From Smallanthus sonchifolius (Eukaryota; Streptophyta; Magnoliopsida; Asterales; Asteraceae), in assembly GCA_023525975.1 (NCBI GenBank), contig CM042025.1, positions 3,115,001 through 3,179,000 of the forward strand: a stretch of DNA of 64,000 nt, given 5' to 3'. The notes beneath the pieces are model-generated. The model was not told the DNA's origin. It worked only from the letters and a program-made list of their open reading frames with translations, and did not search any database. Below, piece by piece: positions 46,419-57,704 of the stretch. Position numbers and translations under genes: made by a program. Each line of letters opens with the position of its first letter. The first letter of the stretch is position 1.

Positions 46419-47579
46419 ATGGTGGAGTCAAAGAAGCTGTCTGCTTATTGGTGGTGGTTTGATAATCAAAACAACACTATCACAAGAAACTCTCCTTGGC
46501 TTCAATCCACTCTTGCAGGTACATCATTCTTGTGTTTTGGTTAATTAGGGTTTAACTTTTGAATCTTTTGACTATTGTGCTTCAATTTGTAGTTGACATT
46601 TTGAACAATTCTATGTCTTCTGAGTTTTGACCAACCAAGGTTTAGAATAACTTAGCTTGCTTAGGTTAATGCTGTCAAAAAATGGGATATAAATATTTTT
46701 AATTTTTTTTTTTTTATATTTTGGTATGTCAATATGATCTTTATAAAGTAAGTAAAAAGACTACACATTGAAACAAGAAAAACTTGTAGAATTTAATAAC
46801 AAAAACTGGGTTCAAAACCATCTAAAACACAGTGAAACGAGCATTGTAGAATCACCAAGTTCCCATATTACCCTTCACAATCCTTTTGTTAAAAGTTTTC
46901 CAAATCAATTGGTATCTTAAATACATGATGGGTAAAACTGGTTGTTGAAAATTTTTATGAAAATTTCTATTGACATTAATATGAACCGCGGTGCACAGAG
47001 CTAGATGAAAAGACAGAATCCATGCTGAACTTGATTGAACAAGAAGCAGATTCTTTTGCAAAACGTGCAGAAATGTATTACAAGAAACGACCCGAGCTTA
47101 TTAAACTGATCGAGGATTCATACCGCACCCATCGGGCACTAGCTCTACACTATGATCTAGCCACCAAGTTCGAGTCTGACTCCAGTACTCGCCTTTTGAC
47201 CCGACACCAAACTTCCCATCCGATCACTGACGTGGACAAATCCTATGACAGCTATTCTGACTCAATTGACTTGTACCATGATCAAGATTTTAATGAATCA
47301 GAGACAGATGATCATCAGACTCGCGATGAAGAATCTTCAAGTGAAGAGTTGATGCATTTGAGGGAAGAAATTGATAGACTTAAAGAAGAAAACAAGATTC
47401 AGAAGAAGATGTTGGTTGAAAAAGATGAAGAGAAAAGAGAAGCAATAAGACAGCTGAGTTTATGTGTGGATTCAATCAAGCAAGAGAATTTGAATCTTAA
47501 AAGGTGGTATGTTTCCAAAATGCAGATTAATAGCAGTAGCATTTTCTCAAGGGTATTTTGGGAAAATATGTTTTCTTAG
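46419..47579 (+). CDS. NETWORKED-type (KIP1-like, NAB domain) actin-binding protein, NET3-like
   Basis: NET proteins bind F-actin at membranes through the N-terminal NAB domain. Two coding exons: 46419-46518 and 46999-47579 (GT-AG; codon split G|AG). They encode 226 residues. The NAB domain covers about residues 8-85: WWWFDNQ at 11-17, then LIEQEADSFAKRAEMYYKKR and PELIKLIEDSYRTHRALA. An acidic, Ser/Asp-rich linker (about 92-148) follows, then a coiled coil at about 149-201 (EELMHLREEIDRLKEEN). The short length fits the NET3 subgroup and not the long NET1/NET2 proteins. WWWFDNQNN in place of the usual WWWDSHI is a small variation. The frame is open with clean splice sites, so I take it as functional. 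Confidence 0.92.
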
Positions 47580-47735
47580 TAGAGTAGTGTTCCGTTTGTA
47601 GGTAAACCATATAGGCATATAAAGATATACTACATAAATACAATTTGAGATATATGAAAACAGTCTTTTGTTTGGAAATGGTACATGGCCATGTGCTAGT
47701 TAGCCGAGTGGGTTGAGTAACGGGTTAGGACCAAA

Positions 47736-47875
47736 GGGCTTGTAGCCTAGCGGTATCATGGTATATAGTAAAGGTGTTCCTCTCCAAGTGTTTGAGGGTT
47801 TTAGTCCCATAGTAGACATTGGTGTAGATTAAAGGGTTGTGAGTTAGCCGTTACAAAAGAACGGAAAAAAAAGAG
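47736..47875 (+). mobile_element. tRNA-derived SINE
   Basis: A box TAGCCTAGCGGTA, B-box-like GGTTTTAGTCCC, and a 3' tail ending CGTTACAAAAGAACGGAAAA. It lies just downstream of the NET3-like stop codon. Confidence 0.65.
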
Positions 47876-47941
47876 TTACGGGTTATGGTCAAAACTGATG
47901 AATTACAACTATAAGTTGGTTTGGTTGACTTGTCGTTATTT

Positions 47942-48159
47942 TTTTTTGAACGGCAACGCTAGATATTCTAGGATAATTGGGTTTCCCCGGGGCAATACCT
48001 AGAACATCTAGGGCAGCCCATCACAGGAGGAACCCCCCAACTGGGTAAACCCCCTGACCTGACCACAGACCCTTTTTTTGCTGTTGCCAGGATTCGAACC
48101 CAAGACCTCCACTATGGAAAGTCTTGGGGCTACCATTACACCAAATAGCCAACGGTTCC
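47942..48159 (-). mobile_element. Complete tRNA-derived SINE
   Basis: On the minus strand it begins GGAACCGTTGGCTATTTGGT, with A box TGGTGTAATGGTAGC and a perfect B box GGGTTCGAATCC. It ends GCCGTTCAAAAAAA. Flanked by an 11-base duplication TGTCGTTATTT (47931-47941 and 48160-48170). Confidence 0.93.
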
Positions 48160-48170
48160 TGTCGTTATTT

Positions 48171-49412
48171 AATTGTTGTATATAATGTATCACAATTTGA
48201 TCAATATTCATTCAAATAACTAACATTTAAGTTGCTTAATTTAATTTTTTTTACCTTTATAAAAAATTTCCCAACAATGAAACAATATCTAAACTTTGAG
48301 TAGTTTTTTTTAGAAATACTATAAGTTTTTTAATAGATAAATTTTTTTTAATTATTACTTGATTGGAATATTCCTTTAAAGTATCAAAATTCAAAAGTGT
48401 AAAAGTTGGGTTAGCTTAGGATTGGTATTGGCCCAATCCTAGTTGACCCATGTTAAGCCGATCCAACCGATCTTAAATCTGTTTTCTAATAATCGAATAA
48501 ACTCATTCAACAATATTTGAAAGATTAACTCATAGTGATGCGATTTATCTACTTTTACATTTATTTAAATAACTAAAAACTCTAATACTAGAGTACATCT
48601 AGCCAGTGAACGTGTAACTTTAACTGAATCTCGCACGCCCATTTCGATTTTCAGTTTGTTCGGTTCGGTTTACTCGGTTTTTATTTTTATTTATGCCTAT
48701 CCGTTAACCGAACTGAACCGCATTGGGAATTTGTCTAATCGAACTGAATTCAACCGAATAAACCAAATTAAAAAAAATGTATATCCGTTAACCGAACCGA
48801 ATACCGAATTCACAATTCGGATACGGTTAGGAACCGAACAGAAAATCAAATTTACAATTCGGTTCGGTTTTTTTTTTTGTTACGGATGAGTTTTTTCCAC
48901 ACCCCTAGTTACATTAACTATAATAACGGTCTTACAAACAAACAATAGTATGATACAAACAAAACTAAAAAATATATGTATAATTTTCACAATTTTTTAG
49001 GTTAGAGAATAACTAAACAAGTAATTCCATAAAAATATATTTTTTAACTTAAAAAGTTTTTAAAAGGTTATCGTCAAATGTAGTCATATATGGACATATA
49101 TATGCTAGGTAACATACCAACTTTATAATTAGAAACCAAATCAACTTTCTCGTAACTTAAAAGTTTGAAGTTAAAAAGGTAACACTTTGCACATGTGTAT
49201 TTGAGTTCTTTGTCTCATGCTTTGTTCCATGGAACAATAACCCCAAACAAGATGACTCATGCATGTTTTCAAGAGAGGGACTCAATTTTGTTAGCATCAT
49301 CGGGAACAAGTTGATAATTATGGTCAATCTGAGTAAGAAAAAATATAAACTAAATTAGTTACTTATATATTAAGGATGATGGTTGTGATTTCTACACCGT
49401 ATATATATAACA
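48171..49412. other. Intergenic with an ACCGAAC-rich repeat
   Basis: At 48655-48905 GGTTCGGTT/AACCGAAC words are dense and the block ends CCACACCCCTAG, like a hAT-type end; no matching left end found. No gene. Confidence 0.5.
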
Positions 49413-49564
49413 GGTTAGAACAACATGTATTACGTGAGTTAAATAAAGAAAATTAAATAGTTAATAATGGAATATTTAGAAAGTTATAAAACAATATATT
49501 AAGTTTTTAGCAAGTAATAAAACAATAATATTAAAAATGAAAAGAAATGAGAAAAAGGAATATT

Positions 49565-51894
49565 CACTAGTACAAAAAGATACCTTTTGGGGCGGTGAAT
49601 TAGATTTTTAGAGGCGGTGATTACCCGCCTCAAATTTATCGCATCAAAAAATGCATTTGTTATCTTTAAGAGCGGTGTTGATTTTTAAGGGCGGTTTCGG
49701 GTTCCAAAATGCAAACCTCTTTAAGGGCGGTCCCTGACCTCATTTTAAAGGCGGTTGCTCATATTTAATAAAAAGAATAAAAAATTCAAATTGGAGAAGC
49801 CATATTTGAATAAACCAATTCAATTGCAGGCAATATATTTAATAATAAAATAAAATAAAAAATCCAAATTGCAGAAACCAATTGCAGAAATCAAATTCTA
49901 AAATATAAACCAAATTGAAGAAACCAAATTCTATGTTTACATAAACCAAATTCCAAATTGCATCAAGCTAGCCTAAAATCACGGATCCAAAACTATTCAA
50001 CTAAACATCTAAACAATAATGCGTAAGACATTTATGTCCGATTTGCAAACACCTTAAAAAGCATCGGCATTACGTGAGCGAGTAACCCGTCGATCTCGTT
50101 TTGTGTAGCATAGCATTTGGTATTCCAAATCTAAAAACAAATATATAGAAAAAGTTAGATTTCTAATATATATTTAGTGTGACATACAAAGTATACAAAT
50201 AAATACAAATTATTTACCCAGTCGGGAAAAGTTTGTTGAAGTGAAAAGACAAAATTAAACATATAATCTATCACCATGAACCCACATTCGCATCCTTCTT
50301 TTTGTTGTTTAACCTACCATAAATTAACAATTAATTATTGAGAGATTAAAGAAAATCATATAACTAAGAAATAGAAAACATACCTCAACCAATGTGAAAT
50401 CCATTTTCCTAAAGACATCTTGAATTACTTGAGAAAGAAGATAACTCTTTTCGGTCTTTTTGCACTTTAAAGAATCATAAATGAATACTTCTTTCTTTGT
50501 ATGATAAATAATAAAAAGCGACCGATGTGCACTACAAAACATAAAGTTATACAATTAAGAAGTAATAAAGTAAAAGAAAATTAACAAAATTAAACATATA
50601 ATCTATCACCATGTACCCACTTTCCCATCCTTCTTTTTGTTGTTTAACCTATAATAAATTAACAATTAATTATTTAGAGATTAAAGAAAACCATATAACT
50701 AATAAATAGAAAACATTCCTCAACCATTGTCCATGTGAAATCTATTTCCCTAAAGACATCTTGAATGAGAAATAAAAAGCGACCAACAATGTGCACTACA
50801 AAACAGAAAGTTATACAATTATAAAGTATAATAAAGTAAAAGAAAATTAACTAAAATAGACTAAAAGTTGAAAATTTTATATCAACTTGTTATCAATTCC
50901 AGTCCTAACCATGAATCTAGTCACTGTTAGGATTAATATTTGATTGTTGTTAGAATGATATTTATGATTATTTCTAGGGGTGTTCACGGTATAGTTTTGA
51001 AGGTTCTTAGGTCAAACCATAAGCCAAACCGTTAGTGACGGTTTTTTATCATAAACAATCATATTGAAGTTCCTTTAAAAAAAACTAATGATTTAAGTAT
51101 GCCTCTGATTGCTATTGATCTGTCAAAAAAAGGCTTCTGTATGTATGTGTGTAGGAACAAAAATAGAAGAAATCTCACGTTTTCTTTTAATTCTGTAATA
51201 ATTAGTTTTGCAGTTCAAATACTAAGCAGGTTTCTTTAACACTTGGTCCAAATTTAATTTTAGATTTAATGTTGAATCATTGACATATTTTACCACAGAA
51301 AATCATAAACTTAAATTTCGATTTCACCCAAATTCAACGAGTCTCGTGGATTACGTACAAAACAATAAAAGAAATATGACCAGTTGGTTTTCACCCAAAT
51401 TTTGGTTTTCACCTAAATTGAAAGCATAAACTAGGGCAAAAAAGTGTATCTTCAAGTCTTCAGCAATCAACAGCTTCAGCATATCAAGAAGATTAATTAA
51501 TAGGTAATAGGGCATAAAGAGTTACAATAAAGACGAACGGTGTGAGGAATTGAAGCGATAAAATTTGAAAGACTTACCGTTGCGTTACGTGGTGCCCGAT
51601 TGCATAGCCGGAGGTTTTTCCGAACGGGATTAAGCCAGAGTGTTGATGAGGGAGGCGGTGTGACGGCAGTTAGGGTGGGGTTTTTTTTCTGCAGAAGAAG
51701 ATCGAACTGCTAAGGGAGGGAATATAGGGTTTTTTCGTGGAAGAGGCTCCAAAACCAGGTTTTATCGGGGAAGAATACGCCCCAAAAAAAGTGTTTGAAT
51801 CTTGAATTGGATGTGGCTTTTTTGAGGCGGTTGGGTTATAAACCGCCCCAAATATTACCTCCAACCGCCCCAAAAGTTAACTTTTGTACTAGTG
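49565..51894 (-). mobile_element. CACTA transposon, internally deleted
   Basis: Ends CACTAGTACAAAAAG and, inverted from the right, CACTAGTACAAAAGTTAACT. The 3-bp duplication ATT is at 49562-49564 and 51895-51897. Subterminal GGGGCGGT/AACCGCCCC words repeat at both ends. About 2.3 kb with only a trace of coding, so non-autonomous. Bases 50240-50585 and 50590-50865 are related tandem copies; the second lacks a central piece. Confidence 0.93.
50394..50535 (-). pseudogene. Ulp1-like protease remnant in the CACTA element
   Basis: One minus-strand frame reads AHRSLFIIYHTKKEVFIYDS followed by LKCKKTEKSYLLSQVIQDVF, resembling the HW--LLI-----V-V-DSL part of Ulp1/C48 proteases carried by many plant CACTA elements. 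The catalytic His context is changed. The frame is flanked by intron-like GT/AG. Identification by eye. Confidence 0.45.
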
Positions 51895-52176
51895 ATTAAG
51901 GAGCTAGAATTATGACACGACATGAGTTACTTAATTAATGATTAACCAAATAATGATTAATGATTTGAAATACATAAAATAAAAACAATCTTAGTTGACA
52001 TTTTTATTTTTTAGTCAAATCATTTTATTTTATGGAAAGTTTGCAAATTTTACGGATGTAAATATGGAAACTTTGTAAATTGGAACAGATAATGGAGGAG
52101 GAAAAGAGAGCAGGAAAATCAGAAATTGAGATCATAGGAGCACGACACGTGTCCTTCTAGATCCTTATATATATAA

Positions 52177-52939
52177 CTAGGTTAAAACACATGTATTACA
52201 TGAGTTGAATAAATAAAACTTGTTATAAAACAACAGTTTCTATGAAGATTTGTATGTTGGATGTTATCAGTCATCAGTGAAATAAGAAATAATAAAAATT
52301 TAAGAATTATAAATAACAAATAATGAAGATTTAAGAGTTATAAAAATTGTATTTTAAAATAAGATATAATTGAAATTTTCTTATGATTTAGTAATTTTTA
52401 ATAAAAGATTAGAATAAATTTTAGATATTTAATTATTTAACTTCGTCATTATTTAACAGGAGATATGAGGAAAAGAAAAATCTAGACTTCAGCAGAAGTC
52501 GACACGTAGTAAGTGTAGTTATTCATTTATTATAATATAGGTTAGAAACCTGATATATTACACAAAGTGAATAAATGCAGTGTTATATATATACTTAGTA
52601 ATAAAAAATTACATATTACATGGTTTTTTAAAACAAATTTTAGACACGTTATATAGTTATTTTTTAAAAAATGCTTTATAAAAGAATGAAAGAAATGCTC
52701 AAATTATAAAAATATTTTATAAACAAACCTATTTTTTTAAATAAAAAACGTTTTATAAAAATAATTATAGAAATAATTATTATTTAATAGGAGAGAGAGG
52801 CGGGAAACAAAAATTATAAAAAATTCCATTTAAATAAATTTGTATAATTAATAGGAGAGAGAGACGGGAAAAAAATGTTGAGGATAAACATGAGAATGAC
52901 AAGTGTCCATCAAAACATTTATTTATTATATAGTATAGA
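52177..52939 (-). mobile_element. Composite of two short Helitrons
   Basis: Same two-unit arrangement as 3236-4020, joined at the same point: GCAGAAGTCGACACG, then GTTATTCATTTATTATAATA, then GGTTAGAAACC. Outer 3' end CTAG at 52177-52180; outer 5' end TCTATACTATATAATAAATA at 52939. Confidence 0.8.
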
Positions 52940-52944
52940 AAAAG

Positions 52945-53180
52945 ATATATATAGGGGTGAGTTATACTAAGAACATGATTTTGTCTAAAAAGTACATGTT
53001 TAGGCATGGTGTTTATTTATTTTAGACATGGTGTCCATGTTTTATTTTTGTGAACATATTTAAAGTTTAAAAAACACCATGCCTAAAATTAATAAACACC
53101 ATGCTTAAATATATATTTTTTACACTTTTTAGAAAATATCTCCTTTTTAGTTTAACCCAACTCTCTCTCTCTATATATAT
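52945..53180. mobile_element. TA-flanked hairpin MITE
   Basis: AGGCATGGTGTTTATT (about 52993-53008) pairs with AATAAACACCATGCCT-type words at about 53070-53105. Bounded by TA repeats on both sides. Confidence 0.5.
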
Positions 53181-53189
53181 ATATAAGGT

Positions 53190-53575
53190 TAGATTATGGT
53201 AAAAAAAGTTTTAAAAATAAGAACGATTCTAGGCTTGGCATGTGTTCTTTTATTGTTTTTGAAGGGAGGACATATTGGTCATTGTGTCAAATATGTCAGG
53301 TCTAGTCATTGTGCAATGTCAGGTCTGGTTATTGTGTAATGTCAGGTTTGGTCATTGTGTCAAATATTTTTAATCATTGTGTTATATGTATTAATCATTG
53401 TGTTTTACGTTTTAGATGATTTCGTGTTATTTTTGTCATTGTTTTTTATGTATTATATATAATATAGTGATAAATTTTTTTTGACACAATGACCTGACAT
53501 TAGACACAATGACCAGACCTGACATTAGACACAATGACCTGACATATTGGACATTTTTTACTTGAACTTTATCCT
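53190..53575. repeat. Foldback array of TGTCAGGTC / CATTGTGTC units
   Basis: Three plus-orientation units with TCAGGTCTGGTCATTGTG (53270-53370) face three inverted ones, CACAATGACCTGACATTAGA (53490-53550), around an AT-rich loop. Bounded by TA repeats. It may be a foldback MITE. Confidence 0.7.
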
Positions 53576-53584
53576 ATATATATG

Positions 53585-54640
53585 GCTAGGTTCAAATGAG
53601 AACTCATAAATACTTGAGAACTCGCGAGAACTCGTCAAAAAACCAATTAAAACCATTTTTTTGTTTTCACTATCTTCAGGGCTGTAAACGAATTGAACGT
53701 TCAGCAAACAGTTCATGAACCGTTCGGCGGGAAGTTCGTTTACGTTCGTTCGTTTAATAAATGAACGAACATGAACATGAAGTTTTGTTCGATTAACTAG
53801 ATGATCGAACATGAACAGAGGTCTCGTTCGTTCAATTGTGTTCGTGAACGTTCGATAATCTGTTCGTGAATGTTCGTTCATTTACGTTCGTTTATGTTTG
53901 TTCATTTTCGTGTGTTTAAGATGTTCATTAACATTTTTGTATATTTCTGCTTTATTTTATCTAAACATTTTATATTCTTTAATTTTTATTTTTTTATTAC
54001 CCTAACAATTAACCAAGTAAAGTAGGAAACCATATTCTCATTTATACGTCATTTCCCTATCCACTATTACTCGATTAGGCTTCTAAGTTATCAATCCTAA
54101 ATAATGTAAGCTTTCCACAATCCTAAATCATTTAAGCATTAAGGTTGATATCAAAAGTCATAAACAACGCTTCGTTCGGTAACGTTTGTGAACTGTTCGT
54201 GAACAAACCCATTTCCTTAGTGAACGAACACTAACATGAAATTTCGTTCGGTTAGTGTTCGTCAACCGTTCGTGAACAACTTCAAGTCTTAACGAACGAA
54301 CACGAACAAGGCTTCGTTCGGTTCGTTTACAGCTCTAACTATTTTTATTATTGAAATATATCATAAAAAATGATTTATCTTTTTAATTAATTCATCTCTT
54401 CTCTCTAAATTATCCTTAAAAAAATTATATACATGTGTAAATGGTAAACACTTACACATGTGTAAGTGATAAACTTACACATGTGTAAGTGGTAAACTTA
54501 CACAAGTGTATATTTTTTTTAATATATGAAGACATGTAAATTTACATATATAAATTCATTTTTTTATGTTGTATTCTAACAATAAAAATAGTAAAAATAA
54601 AAAAAAATGGTTTTGATTGGATTTTTAACGAGTTCTCAAT
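53585..54640. mobile_element. Second copy of the long-TIR MITE, split by a hAT element
   Basis: Matches 4186-4582 on both sides of the insertion (GGTTCAAATGAGAACTCATA on the left; TGGTTTTGATTGGATTTTTA on the right). Bounded by TA repeats. Confidence 0.75.
53677..54337. mobile_element. GAACG-rich hAT-type MITE, nested
   Basis: Ends CAGGGCTGTAAACGAA and, inverted, TAGAGCTGTAAACGAA. Flanks ACTATCTT (53669-53676) and ACTATTTT (54338-54345) agree at 7 of 8; comparison with the unsplit MITE at 4186-4582 shows the empty site. Dense GTTCGTT/AACGAAC words at both ends. Confidence 0.88.
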
Positions 54641-54654
54641 ATATATATATATAT

Positions 54655-55097
54655 ATAGGGGAAGGATCATAAGAAAACTCATTGTTCATGAGAAAACCAA
54701 AAAACTACTTATTAAAGGTAAATAAATAAAAAAAATCATAACTCAAAATATAAATCAAAAACTGGTTCGGAAACCATGTTTCCCACGTCGTCCTCGTTAA
54801 AAAAAAACTCAAAAAAATAGTGAGGTTAGCTTTTGGGTTTAGTTTCTTTGGGTTTAGTTTAGCTTTTAGGTTATGTTTTTAAAGGGGAAGGGGGGGGGGG
54901 GGTTAGGTTTTTTTTTTGGGGGGGTGGGGGTGGGTGGGGGGTTTAGGTTTTTGGCAATGGGTGGGGTGGGGTTAGGTTTTTGGGTGGGGGTTTAGGTTTT
55001 TGAGAATGAGTTAGGTTTTTGGGGTGTACTACACATATGCAGTACCTTTAATGAGCAGTTTTTTGGTTTTCTCATGAAAATGAGTTTTCTTATCAAC

Positions 55098-55105
<8 letters not shown>
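54655..55105. mobile_element. TA-flanked TIR MITE with a G-rich core
   Basis: Left AGGATCATAAGAAAACTCAT and AGAAAACCAAAAAACT; the inverted right reads GGTTGATAAGAAAACTCATT and the same inner word. Lies between TA repeats. The core is a G-rich tract (54885-55020). Confidence 0.78.
54885..55020 (+). repeat. G-rich tract
   Basis: Runs of 3 to 12 G alternate with TTAGGTTTTT words (for example GGGTGGGTGGGG). It could form G-quadruplexes; the TTTAGG words recall plant telomere repeats but are irregular. Confidence 0.8.
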
Positions 55106-55134
<29 letters not shown>

Positions 55135-55370
55135 AATACTGAGTTGTACATCTATACAACTCATCTATAGTTATATCACAAAGAAATCATACGAATAGTC
55201 ATGAGATAAATGACTTTGCAATCATCTTAGGAATATTTTATTTTATAAAATAATAAAAAAAACTCTCATTCACATTGTGTTGTTTTGAGTCGAAGTCTAA
55301 ATTGGTGGTTACTAGACTAAAATTTTGATAAATACAAAAATAGGTCTAAACTAAAAATATTTGACTTTGG
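55106..55370. other. TA repeat and intergenic
   Basis: Nothing recognised beyond a TA microsatellite at 55104-55130. Confidence 0.5.
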
Positions 55371-55575
55371 TGTTTTTTTTTGAACGACAATTTGGATCAC
55401 TGACGGGCTACTGATCACCCGATCATCTCTATCTTCATCAGGAGGAAACTCACATAGGTGAGAAAACCATCTGGCCCAACCTGGACCCTTTTTTTTTTAT
55501 CTCAAGTGGGACTTGAACCCAAGACCTCCTTATTTTTAAGGTAAGTGGTATACCTTCACGGGTAGCCCCCCGTGA
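55371..55575 (-). mobile_element. tRNA-derived SINE
   Basis: Minus strand: B box GGGTTCAAGTCCC (about 55508-55520), tail GTCGTTCAAAAAAAAA. 5' end near GGGGGGCTACCCGTG. Confidence 0.7.
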
Positions 55576-57004
55576 GAGATTTCACGTCGTGAAGAAGCCA
55601 GACACACCTCCCCCTTGCCCAAGTGAGGGGGGCATGAGACCTCCAAGTGAAGGAGCTTGCGGGAGAAAGAGGCGTGAGATCTACAAGTGAAGCCAGTTGG
55701 GTGGGTCCCCTATGATCAAAGTGAAGCAAAAAATGTGGTATCTCACTCACTTGGGTATAACCCTTGTCAAGTGATGAACCACCAAGCTTACGTGGCGCCC
55801 ACGTGGTAGAAAAGTTACTCTCACTTAAGAGTGCCAAATAAGAGTATACCACATACTCTTAGTGAAGTCATGAGTATACACATTTACCATTAGGCTAATC
55901 TAGTGGTTGTTGATTTTGGTGTTGAATGTCGAATTTCTTTACTAATTGAAGAGCTTAAGTTTCCAAGTAGGCAAACATAAACCACTCGAAGTATCATCTT
56001 GAAAGTAGCCATCGTGGATAAGGGTAGAAAGAAATCATAAACTTCAAGTTCATGCGTGTGTCTCACGAACCAAGGAGACCTGCCAAGTATTTCCATCATA
56101 AATTGAAGGTTTAGAAAGCAACTTTAATTCATTCTTGTCATTGCAAGAAAACAACACTATCATTGACCGCGTTTTTAGAACGGAAACTGTCGCAAAACAA
56201 GTTTTATTATTATTTTTTTAAAATATACCGCTCATCAGTAATCCGTTACAAAATTACTGACGATTAAAAATATGTTGGTAGTCCGTTGTTGATTAGAGGT
56301 CAATAGTTTACCCCGACGCCCTTTTCAGATAAGGTTCCCGTAATATTGCCAGGTAATGTTTTCCGACGGAATGAAAAAGTAATAATTTTTTTTAATTTTT
56401 TGTCGAAAAATTTACCGACGGAATCCTAAAAAAAAATAAAAAAAGTAAATATTTTGATTTTTGTCATCTTTTGCTTTCCTTCTCTAAATTTTTCTCCTAA
56501 AACTAAAATATTCCCTCCTAAAACTCGTCATAAGTCATCTCTTTTGCTCTATATATGGGATTTTATTTCCTTATGTTAGTAGAATTTTAACATTTTCGTA
56601 AATTCGTATAAATCGTATGAATTTGTAAAACTTGAATAATGATGTGAGTTTGTAAAAAATTTAGTTTAGTTTTCTTTTATATTTATTGATGTTGTTTTGG
56701 ATATATTTAAAATGAAAATAAACTGGATTTTTTTAAATTTGTAGAACTTTAGCAACGGATTTGTGACAGATGATCCGCCAGTAAAAGACCACACAAGTGT
56801 CTTGAAGCCCTATTGAAAGCTACGAATGTTAAACAGATTTTTAATTGGATCATAATTTTGAGTTTTATTTGAGATCAAGAATTCTTTACTAAACAATGCA
56901 TAGAAATCCAAATGTATGTTTTAAAATGAAAAATATGATTTCCACTATAACCAAACCAAACCAAACCAAACGTACCCAGTATAATCCCACACATAGCTAA
57001 CACT
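55576..57004. other. Intergenic with repeat fragments
   Basis: At 55540-55870, GTGGTATACC and its variant GTGGTATACTC face each other, so a MITE is possible. At about 56156 CACTATCATTGACCGCG may be one end of a CACTA element; no partner end seen. CCAAA repeats at 56953-56975. Confidence 0.4.
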
Positions 57005-57098
57005 ATTAGTAGGGTCTGGGGAGGGTGTGATGAGGGCAAACCTTACCCCTATCCGAAGGGATAGAGAGGCTGCTCCCGTTTAGACCCCCGGCTAAAAT
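57005..57098 (+). mobile_element. Au/TS-type SINE, partial
   Basis: GGGTCTGGGGAGGGTGTGAT, CCTTACCCCTATCC, GAGAGGCTGCTCCCG and AGACCCCCGGCT follow the widespread Au SINE 3' consensus as I recall it. Confidence 0.6.
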
Positions 57099-57219
57099 CA
57101 TATTATATGATTTCCACTATAAGATACTAAAATCATTGAATCTCACAACATAATTAAAATGATTTAAGGCGTGCATTTTGAATTGATGTGCATGTGTTAG
57201 AGAAAAAAATGCCAAATTC

Positions 57220-57696
57220 CAATGTTTTAAAAATCGGACCGGACTGTCCCGTCCCGTCCGACTAGGGTTCGGTCATTGTAGCGATATCGTTAATAGCTTA
57301 AAACGGGTTGTAAAATAACCTGCCGGCCAGCGAGATTTTCCGGTTGAACTAGTGGACCGGTTCAGCGGTCGAACCGGTATTTTGTAAAAAAAAATATATA
57401 GTTTTTCATTTTTCGGTTTTTCACGTTCCAAAGTCCCCACTTTGGATTATATTTGTTGGATTTTTAAGCTTGATTTATGTTTGTTGGATACTTGGATGAA
57501 ATGTTTGAACCTATGTTTCTAAAAAAGGATTGTTATGCCTATTTTTTAAGCTAGATGAAACTTTTAAGTTTGAATTATGTTTGTTGGATATTTGGATTAT
57601 TGTGTGTATTTTAATATTTTTTAAGACGCCACCTGGTCCGACCAGTGGACCGGTAAACCATCCAGTTCGATGTCTGGTCCGGTTTTTAAAACATTG
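57220..57696. mobile_element. hAT-type MITE
   Basis: Ends CAATGTTTTAAAAATCGG and, inverted, CAATGTTTTAAAAACCGG. Perfect 8-bp duplication CCAAATTC (57212-57219 and 57697-57704). Interior has ACCGGTTC words and direct repeats of TTGAATTATGTTTGTTGG type. Confidence 0.92.
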
Positions 57697-57704
57697 CCAA
57701 ATTC

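Larger units (their letters stand above)
49413..52170 (-). mobile_element. Decayed Helitron-like repeat split by a CACTA element
   Basis: Left part (49413-49564) starts CAGGTTAGAACAACATGTATT, like the Helitron family 3' end in reverse. The right part (51898 to about 52170) ends in GACACGTGTCCTTCT, similar to the start of sister copies. The CACTA insertion lies between them. Boundaries are approximate. Confidence 0.4.

Noticed and set aside
48068..48150. tRNA gene suggested by perfect A and B boxes
   Set aside because: It is the head of a SINE with poly-A tail and target duplication.
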